Assembly: GCA_049509675.1 (NCBI GenBank)
Contig: JBEKZQ010000005.1
Span: forward strand, 1-37,824
Direction of reading: 5' to 3'
DNA: 37,824 nucleotides
From: JBEKZQ01 sp049509675
GTDB taxonomy: Bacteria > Planctomycetota > Planctomycetia > Pirellulales > Thermoguttaceae
Under the pieces are notes generated by a model. The model searched no databases and had not been told where the DNA came from. It saw only the letters and a program-made list of their open reading frames with translations. The position numbers and the translations under genes were made by a program. This document shows, piece after piece, positions 1 to 6,014 of the stretch. Each line of letters begins with the position of its first letter. The stretch's first letter is position 1.

Positions 1-1
1 C

Positions 2-283
2 CGCAGCGGCGCCGCGCTGCGGAGCGCCGACATACCGCCCCACACCCTGCCACCCCTGCTGGTCTGGCTGATGGCCGGTACGCACAGCCGGCCGGTCCTG
101 CTGTCGGCCTTGCGGCGGACGGCCGATGCCTATCACCGCCGGGCCCAACACCAGGCCGACCTGGCGCGGGTGTTTCTGCCGGTCGTCTTCACGGTCGGCA
201 TCGGCGGCACGGCAACTTTGCTCTACGCCTTGGCGTTGTTTGTCCCATACACCACGATGTTGAAGGAATTAGCCGGCGGATGA
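2..283 (+). CDS. Type II secretion system F family protein, C-terminal fragment
   Basis: The reading frame is open from the first bases of the window, so only the last 93 residues of a longer protein are seen. The fragment ends in a short basic amphipathic stretch, then a hydrophobic segment (FLPVVFTVGIGGTATLLYAL) and a short tail. This is how GspF/PilC inner-membrane platform proteins end: a final membrane helix after the second T2SSF domain. Two further GspF-like genes follow directly, which supports the assignment. The family's role is to anchor the assembly ATPase and the pseudopilus in the cytoplasmic membrane. The family is inferred from the tail and the context, because no diagnostic domain is complete here. 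A 111-bp gap of simple repeats separates it from the next gene. Confidence 0.7.
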   Translation, partial: RSGAALRSADIPPHTLPPLLVWLMAGTHSRPVLLSALRRTADAYHRRAQHQADLARVFLPVVFTVGIGGTATLLYALALFVPYTTMLKELAGG

Positions 284-291
284 CATGCGTA

Positions 292-389
292 ATCTGAAAT
301 CTGAAATCTGAAATTTCAAATCTGAAATCTGAGAGAATTTGGTGGGGCTCGCTGCGCTCGACCCACCCTACTGCTGAAATCTGAGATTT
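292..389. repeat. AATCTGA-type simple repeat enclosing a short GC palindrome
   Basis: The gap before the second GspF-like gene consists of several copies of a 7-base unit (AATCTGA, with one inverted copy). These flank a GC-rich hairpin-like block at about 344-372 (GGTGGGGCTCG...CGACCCACC). A last repeat unit at 375-388 runs to within six bases of the ATG at 395, so that gene's ribosome-binding region lies in repeat DNA and no clear Shine-Dalgarno is visible. The base composition differs sharply from the surrounding coding DNA. Confidence 0.75.
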
Positions 390-394
390 GCAAA

Positions 395-1450
395 ATGCCT
401 GGCTTGGGTTCCAAATCACCGACCCCGCTTTCCACCGCCGAATCGGCCGAACTGGCGGCGCACGTGGCCGATCTGGCCAAGACCGGGCTGCCGTTGGACG
501 CCGGCCTGGCGGCCGTGGCCGCGGAACTGCCGCGCGGACGGCTCGCCGCCGCGCTGCGAGAACTCGCCCGCCAGGTGGCAACCGGGGTGCCGCTGGACGT
601 GGCGGTCCAGAGCCGGGGCGTTCGCCTGCCGCCCCACGTCCGCGGCCTGGTGCTGGCCGGGGTGCGCAGCAACAGCTTGGCCACGGCTCTGGACGGATAT
701 GCCGATCTGGCCCGCACGCAGCAACAGTTGCGTCGCCGAGTGACGCTCAGCCTGGCCTACCCCACGCTGCTGCTGTTCTTTCTTGTCCTGCTGACAGTGT
801 TTTTTCAGGTGGCTATTCTGCCCGCGTTCGCCGCCGTCTACCGCGATTTTGGCGTTATGCTCCCCGACATGACGCGGTTCTTGTTTGTCGCCGCCCCGGT
901 CGTCATGTGGCTGTTCCTGGTCGGCACGATTCTGCTCGTGGCCACGGCTATGCTGAGTTGGTTGATCCCCGTTCAGGGTTGGCTCTCGGGCCTGTTGGGA
1001 TGGGTGCCATTGATTGGTCCAATCTTGCGCTGGGGCCGGTTGACGCAGTTTGCGCGGCTGATGGAGATGCTGTTGGAACAGAAGGTGCCGCTGGGCGAGG
1101 CACTGCGGCTGACGGCCGGCGGCGTGCGCGACGCCCGATTGGCGGCCGCCTGCCGGAACGTGGCCGCGGAGGTCGAGGCCGGGCGATCACTGGACGAGAG
1201 CCTGGCCGGGGACCGCCGTTTCCCGCCCAGCCTTATTCCCTTGGTCCAATGGGGCCAGCGGGCCTCGGCGCTGCCGGAGGCCTTTCGTGCTGCGGCCGAG
1301 ACGTTCGAGGGCCGCACGCGCACGCAAGCCATGCTCCTGGAAGTCGTCCTTCCGCCTGTTGCCTTCCTCGCGATCATCACGTTTGCCGGGTTTGTGGTTT
1401 CCGCCGTCATGCTCCCCATGATTTCCCTCATAAGCCACTTGTCAGGTTGA
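395..1450 (+). CDS. Type II secretion system F family protein (GspF/PilC-like)
   Basis: This 351-residue protein has the two-domain layout of T2SSF proteins. A first helical cytoplasmic domain (about 15-115, with LAAALRELARQVATGVPLD) leads into two long membrane segments at about 120-190 (TLLLFFLVLLTVFFQVAILP and the VVMWLFLVGTILLVATAMLS region). A second helical domain follows (about 210-310, LMEMLLEQKVPLGEALRL), then a final membrane helix. GspF-type proteins sit in the inner membrane and link the assembly ATPase to pseudopilus growth. The ATG at 395 is the first start in frame after the repeat block. The next gene begins 3 bp after the stop. The usual length is about 400 residues, so this copy is slightly short. 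Confidence 0.85.
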   Translation: MPGLGSKSPTPLSTAESAELAAHVADLAKTGLPLDAGLAAVAAELPRGRLAAALRELARQVATGVPLDVAVQSRGVRLPPHVRGLVLAGVRSNSLATALDGYADLARTQQQLRRRVTLSLAYPTLLLFFLVLLTVFFQVAILPAFAAVYRDFGVMLPDMTRFLFVAAPVVMWLFLVGTILLVATAMLSWLIPVQGWLSGLLGWVPLIGPILRWGRLTQFARLMEMLLEQKVPLGEALRLTAGGVRDARLAAACRNVAAEVEAGRSLDESLAGDRRFPPSLIPLVQWGQRASALPEAFRAAAETFEGRTRTQAMLLEVVLPPVAFLAIITFAGFVVSAVMLPMISLISHLSG

Positions 1451-1453
1451 ACC

Positions 1454-2713
1454 GTGGAACCGATCGTAGTCCTACTCCTGCTCTCCACGGTATGTGTCCT
1501 CCTTGGGGCCGCCATGCTGATTGCGCTTCACCTGGTCTACGGTCTCAGGGGGAAACCGCGGCAGGGCGACGTTTACTTCCTTTGCAATTTGGTCGGCTGG
1601 GGATTGGTCCTTTCCAGCCTGTTCCTTGGCTCGCTCCTGGTTTTCTGGCCGTCGGTCGTGGTTGTAATCGCCGCGGCCGTGTTTGGCATGATGTGGTGCA
1701 GGCATATCAGCGCCCAACAGTACGCGCTGCTGGACCTGATGCGGGTCGCCGCCGAGCGGTTCATTCCGTTGGTCCCGGTGGTCCAAGCCTTCGCCCAGGA
1801 ACGGAGCCCTTTCCTCCGAGGTCGGGCAGTCCGGCTGGCCAACCTCCTTGCGGCCGGCACGCCGCTGCCGATCGGCTTGGCCGAGTCGGAGGCCGTCCCG
1901 CCGGAAACGCTGCCTATCATCCGCATCGGTTATGAAGCGGGCGACGTGGCTTCCGCCTTGCGACAAGCGGCGGCCAACCGAAACTCTCTGGATCCCGTGT
2001 GGCAGGCCCTGCTGCCCAAGATGGGCTATATTGCTTTCCTCCCCCTGTTCGCGATAGGCATCTTCTTCTTCCTCATGCTGAAGATCGTTCCGCAGTTCGA
2101 GAAAATTTTTGTGGATTTCGGGTGCCGCCTGCCCGACATGACCGCCGCCGTTATCCATGTGGCCAGGTACTTCGAGGTGGCGTGGCCGTTGCTGTGGCTG
2201 TTCTTCATGGCCCTGTGGTTGTTGTTTCTGTACCTCGTCGCCCGCTATGGCGGTTGGGTTCGCTGGGACTTGCCCGGCACCAGTTGGCTGTTGCGGCGCT
2301 TGGATTCGGCGGCGATCCTCGATGCGCTGGCCCTGGTCGCCCAGCAACAGCAGCCGATGACCCAGGGGATCGCGACCCTGGCGGAAAGCTATCCCAAGGC
2401 GGCGATCCGCCGGCGGTTGTTCGGAGTTCTCTTGGACGTGGGCGGGGGGGCCGATTGGTGCGAGAGCCTGTTTCGCCGCGGATTGCTGCGGCGGGCCGAC
2501 CTGGCGGTGCTCCAGGCCGCCGCACGCGTGGGCAACCTCCCCTGGGCCTTGCGGGAAATGGCCGACAGCAATCGCCGCCGCTTCGCCTACCGCGCCCATG
2601 CCCTGGTGCAGGTCTGTTTTCCGCCGGTGGTGCTCCTCTTCGGGGTGGTGGTGATGTTCGTCGTGGTGGCCCTGTTCCTGCCCCTTATTGCTTTGATTCA
2701 GACGTTGGTGTAG
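1454..2713 (+). CDS. Type II secretion system F family protein, second complete copy
   Basis: This 419-residue protein starts at a GTG three bases after the preceding stop. Two N-terminal hydrophobic segments (about 3-30 and 48-80) precede a T2SSF-like cytoplasmic domain (about 90-180, with PLPIGLAESEAVPPETLPII). Then come a membrane pair (FLPLFAIGIFFFLMLKIVPQ and LLWLFFMALWLLFLYLVA), a second cytoplasmic domain and a C-terminal helix. The segment around 'IFVDFGCRLPDMTAAV' matches 'VYRDFGVMLPDMTRFL' in the upstream gene, so the two are paralogues. The extra N-terminal membrane pair is not usual for GspF and may reflect a special platform role. Stop and next start are 2 bp apart, so the genes belong to one operon. 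Confidence 0.82.
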   Translation: MEPIVVLLLLSTVCVLLGAAMLIALHLVYGLRGKPRQGDVYFLCNLVGWGLVLSSLFLGSLLVFWPSVVVVIAAAVFGMMWCRHISAQQYALLDLMRVAAERFIPLVPVVQAFAQERSPFLRGRAVRLANLLAAGTPLPIGLAESEAVPPETLPIIRIGYEAGDVASALRQAAANRNSLDPVWQALLPKMGYIAFLPLFAIGIFFFLMLKIVPQFEKIFVDFGCRLPDMTAAVIHVARYFEVAWPLLWLFFMALWLLFLYLVARYGGWVRWDLPGTSWLLRRLDSAAILDALALVAQQQQPMTQGIATLAESYPKAAIRRRLFGVLLDVGGGADWCESLFRRGLLRRADLAVLQAAARVGNLPWALREMADSNRRRFAYRAHALVQVCFPPVVLLFGVVVMFVVVALFLPLIALIQTLV

Positions 2714-2715
2714 CC

Positions 2716-3126
2716 ATGCGGCGACGCGGAATGACGCTCTGGGAACTGATAGCCGCCATGGCCGTCTTGGCGGCCGTGAGCACGGTCTGCTTCCAGTTCT
2801 TCCATGCCGCGGCCCGCCAGCGCCGCGCCACCCAACAACGGCTCATCGCCATCCAGGAAGCCGCCAGCCTGATGGAGCGGGCCACGGCCATCGACTGGGA
2901 CAAGCTCGATCCCGAGAGCGCCGGCCGCTTGCGGCTCTCGCCCGAGGCCGCCCGTTGGCTCCCCGGCGGCGAGGCCGAGATCCGCTTGGACGACATGCCG
3001 GGGACGCCCGTCGCCAAGCGGCTTACCGTCCGCGTGCGATGGCAGCCGGCGGGCCATGCGGCGCAGGAAGACAAGCCGCCCCCGCAGAGCGTCCAGTTGG
3101 CCGGTTGGAGGTATAAGACATGGTAA
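2716..3126 (+). CDS. Prepilin-like protein with N-terminal methylation motif
   Basis: This 136-residue protein opens with a five-residue basic leader (MRRRG) and then MTLWELIAAMAVLAA, a type IV prepilin signature with the conserved Glu at position +5 after the predicted cleavage site and a hydrophobic helix. Prepilin peptidase would cut after the Gly. The rest is a small globular domain without recognisable features, as in minor pseudopilins. Its leader is clean, unlike the next three pilin-like genes, which makes it a useful local reference for an uninterrupted leader. The ATG lies 2 bp after the previous stop. The last codons overlap the ATG at 3120. Confidence 0.8.
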   Translation: MRRRGMTLWELIAAMAVLAAVSTVCFQFFHAAARQRRATQQRLIAIQEAASLMERATAIDWDKLDPESAGRLRLSPEAARWLPGGEAEIRLDDMPGTPVAKRLTVRVRWQPAGHAAQEDKPPPQSVQLAGWRYKTW

Positions 3127-3920
3127 ACGTTCACAGAGGGCTGTCCCGCTTTTCGCGGCCACGGCGCAGCACACTAGTGGTCTGTCCATTTCGATATTAC
3201 CAGTTGGGTGCCACTGCTGGCTTGCCCAGCAGTGCTGGAAACACGGTTGGACAAGCCAACCGTGGCACCCGTAAGCTCAAGTTGGACAGACCACTAGCCC
3301 GAAGCGCAAGCGAGGGACGGGAATTGTGGGGCTCATGCCGATTCTTCCCTCGCTTGCGCTTCGGGCTAGTGTTTTCCCGTGTCAACAATCGCGGTTTTGT
3401 TCGCGGTCGCGCGGGTTTCACGCTGATGGAAGTGATGGTCGCGGTGACAGCGGCCGTGGTGGTTGCGGGCATCGCCCTGGCCCTGTTGGATACGTTGCTG
3501 AAATCGCAGGGCTCCGCCCGCGAAGCGATCCGCGGCTCGACCGTCGTCGGCCGACTCGCCGAGCAGTTCCGCCGCGACGTGCATGCGGCGCAGAAGCCGG
3601 GCGAGGCCGGGCCCGAGAAACACGTGCAGCGGCTGGAAATGCCCGCAGGCCGAATGGTTGAGTACAAAATCGTCGACGGCGAAGCAGCCGAGATCGATCG
3701 CGTCGAGCGGGTGGGCGAAGTCGTGAAGGCGCGAGAATCCTACACGTTGCCTGCGGGGAGCACGGCCAAGATCGAGAGCCGCGAAGAGGGCGGACGCACG
3801 ATGCTTGGCCTGGTCATTTCCTCGGCCACTCAGGCAGTGCGCATCGAAGCGGAGTTGGCGAAAGATCGTCGCATGGTCCCCCGCTCCCTCCGGGAGAGGG
3901 CCGGGGAGAGGGGAAATTGA
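3120..3920 (+). CDS. Prepilin-like protein with repeat-derived N-terminus
   Basis: From ATG 3120, which overlaps the previous stop, the frame codes for 266 residues. The first about 85 are translations of palindromic repeats at 3135-3371, not a conserved protein domain. The recognisable protein starts with RGRAGFTLMEVMVAVTAAVV, a type IV prepilin motif with Glu at +5 and a hydrophobic helix, followed by a pseudopilin-like domain of about 150 residues. An in-frame GTG at 3369, at the edge of the last repeat arm, would give a normal leader of about 16 residues and a 183-residue protein. The stop-start overlap at 3120 matches the style of this operon and suggests that 3120 was the original start, later separated from the pilin by repeat insertion. 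The C-terminus (SLRERAGERGN) is also repeat-encoded. The true start is unresolved. Confidence 0.72.
   Translation: MVNVHRGLSRFSRPRRSTLVVCPFRYYQLGATAGLPSSAGNTVGQANRGTRKLKLDRPLARSASEGRELWGSCRFFPRLRFGLVFSRVNNRGFVRGRAGFTLMEVMVAVTAAVVVAGIALALLDTLLKSQGSAREAIRGSTVVGRLAEQFRRDVHAAQKPGEAGPEKHVQRLEMPAGRMVEYKIVDGEAAEIDRVERVGEVVKARESYTLPAGSTAKIESREEGGRTMLGLVISSATQAVRIEAELAKDRRMVPRSLRERAGERGN
3135..3165. repeat. Family A palindrome, single degenerate arm
   Basis: The stretch GGCTGTCCCGCTTTTCGCGG followed by CCACGGCGC resembles one arm of family A as seen at 28897 (GGGGACTGTCCCGATTTTCG). No matching second arm follows, so it appears to be a remnant cut by the neighbouring repeat composite. Confidence 0.5.
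3174..3297. repeat. Family D repeat inside an outer 15-bp inverted repeat
   Basis: A perfect 15-bp inverted repeat (CTAGTGGTCTGTCCA at 3174-3188, complement at 3283-3297) encloses a family D unit. That unit is bounded by GGGTGCCAC (3206) and GTGGCACCC (ending 3270) and holds two inner hairpins at 3213-3235 and 3242-3264. Family D occurs again at 29565-29664. Here the whole structure is translated as the N-terminus of the prepilin-like gene. Confidence 0.75.
3292..3371. repeat. Family C palindrome (AGCCCGAAGCGCAAGCGAGG arms)
   Basis: Two long inverted arms (3292-3317 and 3346-3371) carry AGCCCGAAGCGCAAGCGAGG and its complement around a 28-bp centre. The outer edge shares CACTAG with the preceding composite, so the two repeats are fused. 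Other copies lie at 8711-8791 and 36302-36368. The last bases of this copy supply the GTG at 3369 that could start the adjacent prepilin gene. Confidence 0.8.
3875..3918. repeat. Family E repeat (CTCCCTCCGGGAGAGGG)
   Basis: A CTCCCTCCGGGAGAGGG hairpin with a trailing GGGGAGAGGGG lies at the extreme 3' end of the prepilin-like gene and is translated as its last residues (SLRERAGERGN). A second, inverted unit at 3958-4013 lies just inside the next gene, so the gene junction sits between two facing copies. Confidence 0.7.
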
Positions 3921-4423
3921 CACAGATGCATGATTACAGGAAGCCAAACCTGGTGGCAGGTCCCCTCACCCTCGGGCACCACGCCAGTGTTCGCTCCCGG
4001 AGGGAGAGGGGACCGCGGCGGGCCGTCGTCCTGCTCATCGTGCTGGCCACCCTGGCCGTGGCGGCGGTGGTCTTCGTCACCACGGTGAAGCTGGCCGCGG
4101 CAGGCCGCAAGACGCTCGATCTGCAGGCCTGGCAGGCCCAGGCCGCCTGCCTGGCCGAGTCGGCCGTGGAGCGGGCCGCCGCGCGACTGGCCGCCGAAGA
4201 CCAGTACCAGGGCGAGACCTGGACCCTTTCGGCCGAGGAACTGGGCCTGCCCGACCGCGCCGTGGTACGCATCAAGGTCGATCCGCTCCCGCCCGCCGCC
4301 GGCTCGGCCGACGCTCCCCGCCGGTTGGTGCGGGTCGAGGCGGCGTACCCCGATGATCCGCACTATCGGGCTCAACAGAACAAAGAGGTCGTCATCGAGA
4401 TCGTCAAAGGACCCAAGCCATGA
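3917..4423 (+). CDS. GspK/PilX-like minor pseudopilin
   Basis: This protein has 168 residues from TTG 3917 (overlapping the previous stop) or 165 from ATG 3926. Residues of about 15-32 translate a family E repeat. The recognisable part begins with RRAVVLLIVLATLAVAAVVF, a basic-flanked hydrophobic helix, followed by a helical stretch (LQAWQAQAACLAESAVERAA) typical of the PilX/GspK-like proteins in such operons. A canonical prepilin cleavage motif with Glu +5 is not visible, which is common for this subgroup. The protein likely caps or primes the pseudopilus. It overlaps the next gene by 4 bp (ATGA). Confidence 0.65.
   Translation: MTQMHDYRKPNLVAGPLTLGHHASVRSRRERGPRRAVVLLIVLATLAVAAVVFVTTVKLAAAGRKTLDLQAWQAQAACLAESAVERAAARLAAEDQYQGETWTLSAEELGLPDRAVVRIKVDPLPPAAGSADAPRRLVRVEAAYPDDPHYRAQQNKEVVIEIVKGPKP
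3958..4013. repeat. Family E repeat, inverted copy inside coding sequence
   Basis: GTCCCCTCACCCTCGGGC and CTCCCGGAGGGAGAGGGGAC form the two sides of a second family E element. It is translated in frame as the segment just before the membrane helix of the GspK-like protein. A shorter family E hairpin lies at 8212-8238. Confidence 0.68.
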
Positions 4424-5418
4424 GAACTGTGATTCGTCGCGCCGTTACCCTGGTCGAGCGAGGGGGACAGTCCCATTTTCGCGGCCACTGCGCTTCTCTC
4501 CATGACCGTGCCGTGGCCGCCGCGAAAATGGGGACAGTCCCCAGTCGCGCTTTTACCCTGGTCGAGTTGCTGGTGGTGATTGCCATCATCAGCGTCATGT
4601 TGGCGATGGTTTTTCCGGCCCTGTCGGGCGCCCGCGAGGCGGCCCGCCGCACCACCTGCGCCAGCCGGCTGTGCGAGCTGGGCGTTGCCTTGGGCGAGTA
4701 TCAGGCGGCCCACGGCAGTCTTCCACCGGGCACGACCGAGCCCAAGGGCCCGATCCGCAACGTGGCCCAAGGCAACCACATCAGTTGGCTGGTGCATCTC
4801 CTGCCGTACCTCGGCGAGCGCGCCACCTTCAACCACGTGGACCTGGCCGCCGGGGCATACGACAAGAAGAACGAGCCGGTGCGGGCCATCCACGTCGCCG
4901 GGCTGGTTTGCCCGTCCGACCGCTACGTCGAGCCGACGGAAATCGGAAAGAGCAGCTACGCCGGCTGCCATCACGACCTGGAGGCCCCCATCGACGTCGA
5001 CAATCATGGCGTGCTGTTTCTGAACAGCCACATTGCGGAGAAGGACGTCAGCGACGGGCCGGCACAGACCATTTACATCGGCGAAAAGACCACTAGCGCC
5101 GACGACCTCGGCTGGCTTTCGGGAACGCGGGCCACGCTTCGCAACGCGGGCACGCCGATCGGCAGCGGTCGCCGCCTGCCCGCCGCCGCACCGCTGGCCG
5201 GCGCCGCGTCAGCCCCCAAGGTCGAAGCGCCGGTCGGCGCCGAGGCGGATTTGGTCGTGGGCGGGTTCGGCGCCTGCCATCCTGCCGGCGCCAACTTCCT
5301 CTTCGGCGACGGCGCCGTCCAACTCCTGAACAGGGACATCGACACCGACGTCTATCAGCAATTGGCGCATCGCGCCGACGGCAAACTGCTCACCGGCGGT
5401 CCCACCCGGGGGCAGTGA
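4420..5418 (+). CDS. DUF1559 pseudopilin with duplicated cleavage motif
   Basis: This 332-residue protein has the two hallmarks of the planctomycete DUF1559 family: the prepilin motif RAFTLVELLVVIAIISVMLA (about residues 43-62) and a C-terminal H-x9-DG motif (HPAGANFLFGDG). Between them lies the typical beta-rich domain with CPSD. The N-terminus is odd. After MRTVIR comes RAVTLVE, then about 30 residues translated from a family A palindrome, then RAFTLVE again. The 108-bp difference (4436 to 4544) is exactly 36 codons. Before insertion the protein probably began MRTVIRRAFTLVELLVV. Prepilin peptidase should cut before the second Phe, so the extra leader may be removed. The start overlaps the previous stop (ATGA). 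It is the last gene of the pilin operon. Confidence 0.9.
   Translation: MRTVIRRAVTLVERGGQSHFRGHCASLHDRAVAAAKMGTVPSRAFTLVELLVVIAIISVMLAMVFPALSGAREAARRTTCASRLCELGVALGEYQAAHGSLPPGTTEPKGPIRNVAQGNHISWLVHLLPYLGERATFNHVDLAAGAYDKKNEPVRAIHVAGLVCPSDRYVEPTEIGKSSYAGCHHDLEAPIDVDNHGVLFLNSHIAEKDVSDGPAQTIYIGEKTTSADDLGWLSGTRATLRNAGTPIGSGRRLPAAAPLAGAASAPKVEAPVGAEADLVVGGFGACHPAGANFLFGDGAVQLLNRDIDTDVYQQLAHRADGKLLTGGPTRGQ
4436..4566. repeat. Family A palindrome (80 bp) flanked by a 23-bp direct duplication
   Basis: The palindrome spans 4463-4542, with GGGGACAGTCCC arms and inner CGCGGCCAC/GTGGCCGC stems. It is flanked by direct repeats at 4436-4458 and 4544-4566 that agree at 21 of 23 positions. Both flanks encode the prepilin cleavage region. 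This looks like a target-site duplication made on insertion of the palindrome. Confidence 0.8.
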
Positions 5419-5451
5419 GCGGTTATCCGCACTACCCACGGGGAGAACGCC

Positions 5452-5919
5452 ATGAATCGAACCATTACCCTTGTCGTCAACGGCGCCGCAAGGACGCTGA
5501 CGACCGACACGGAGCGACTGCTGCTGGACGTCCTCCGCGAGGACCTGCAATTGACCGGCACGAAGTACGGTTGCGGCGAGGGGCTGTGCGGCGCCTGCAC
5601 CGTGCTGGTGGACGGGAAGAATGTCCACTCCTGCCGGGAGAAGGCCGTCGATATGGACGGGAAGTCGATCACCACGATCGAAGGCTTGGCCCACGGCGAC
5701 GCCTTGCACCCGGTTCAGCAAGCCTTCCTCGCCGAAGGGGCCATGCAGTGCGGCTACTGCACGCCGGGCATGATCCTGACGACCGTCGCGCTGCTCCAGA
5801 AGCATCCCCAGCCCACGGAAGAACAAGTGCTCGGCTTCATGAACGGCAGCCTGTGCCGCTGCAACGGCTATTCCAAGATCCTCCGCGCCGTTCATCGTGC
5901 CGCCGGACAAAGCCGATAA
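5452..5919 (+). CDS. [2Fe-2S] subunit of a xanthine dehydrogenase-family hydroxylase (IorA/CoxS type)
   Basis: This 155-residue protein carries electrons away from a molybdenum hydroxylase through two [2Fe-2S] clusters. Residues 1-75 form a plant-type ferredoxin fold with Cys41, 46, 49 and 61 (CGEGLCGAC). Residues 80-150 form the helical second cluster domain with Cys100, 103, 135 and 137 (CGYC and CRC). All eight ligands are present and the length is normal. A strong ribosome site (GGGGAG, 6 bp spacing) precedes the ATG. The gene lies 33 bp after the pilin operon and 95 bp before its catalytic partner, with a family A palindrome in between. No FAD subunit gene follows, as in isoquinoline 1-oxidoreductase-type two-subunit enzymes, where electrons go to another acceptor. 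Confidence 0.92.
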   Translation: MNRTITLVVNGAARTLTTDTERLLLDVLREDLQLTGTKYGCGEGLCGACTVLVDGKNVHSCREKAVDMDGKSITTIEGLAHGDALHPVQQAFLAEGAMQCGYCTPGMILTTVALLQKHPQPTEEQVLGFMNGSLCRCNGYSKILRAVHRAAGQSR

Positions 5920-5994
5920 GGGGACAGGTCCATGTTTTCGGCCGCCGTTGCTTCGCAAGACCGCGCGTTCTCGCCGAAAAAGGGACCAGTCCCC
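5920..5994. repeat. Family A palindrome, long variant, intergenic
   Basis: GGGGACAGGTCC and GGGACCAGTCCCC arms with inner TTTTCGG/CCGAAAA steps surround a variable centre. It starts directly after the stop codon of the [2Fe-2S] subunit gene and fills most of the 95-bp gap before the catalytic subunit gene. Confidence 0.75.
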
Positions 5995-6014
5995 GGTTTG
6001 GAGGCCAGACAATC

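Noticed and set aside
1999..2715. Long N-terminal extension of the prepilin-like gene at 2716
   Set aside because: The upstream part is the GspF-like gene read in another frame; the prepilin leader starts properly at 2716.
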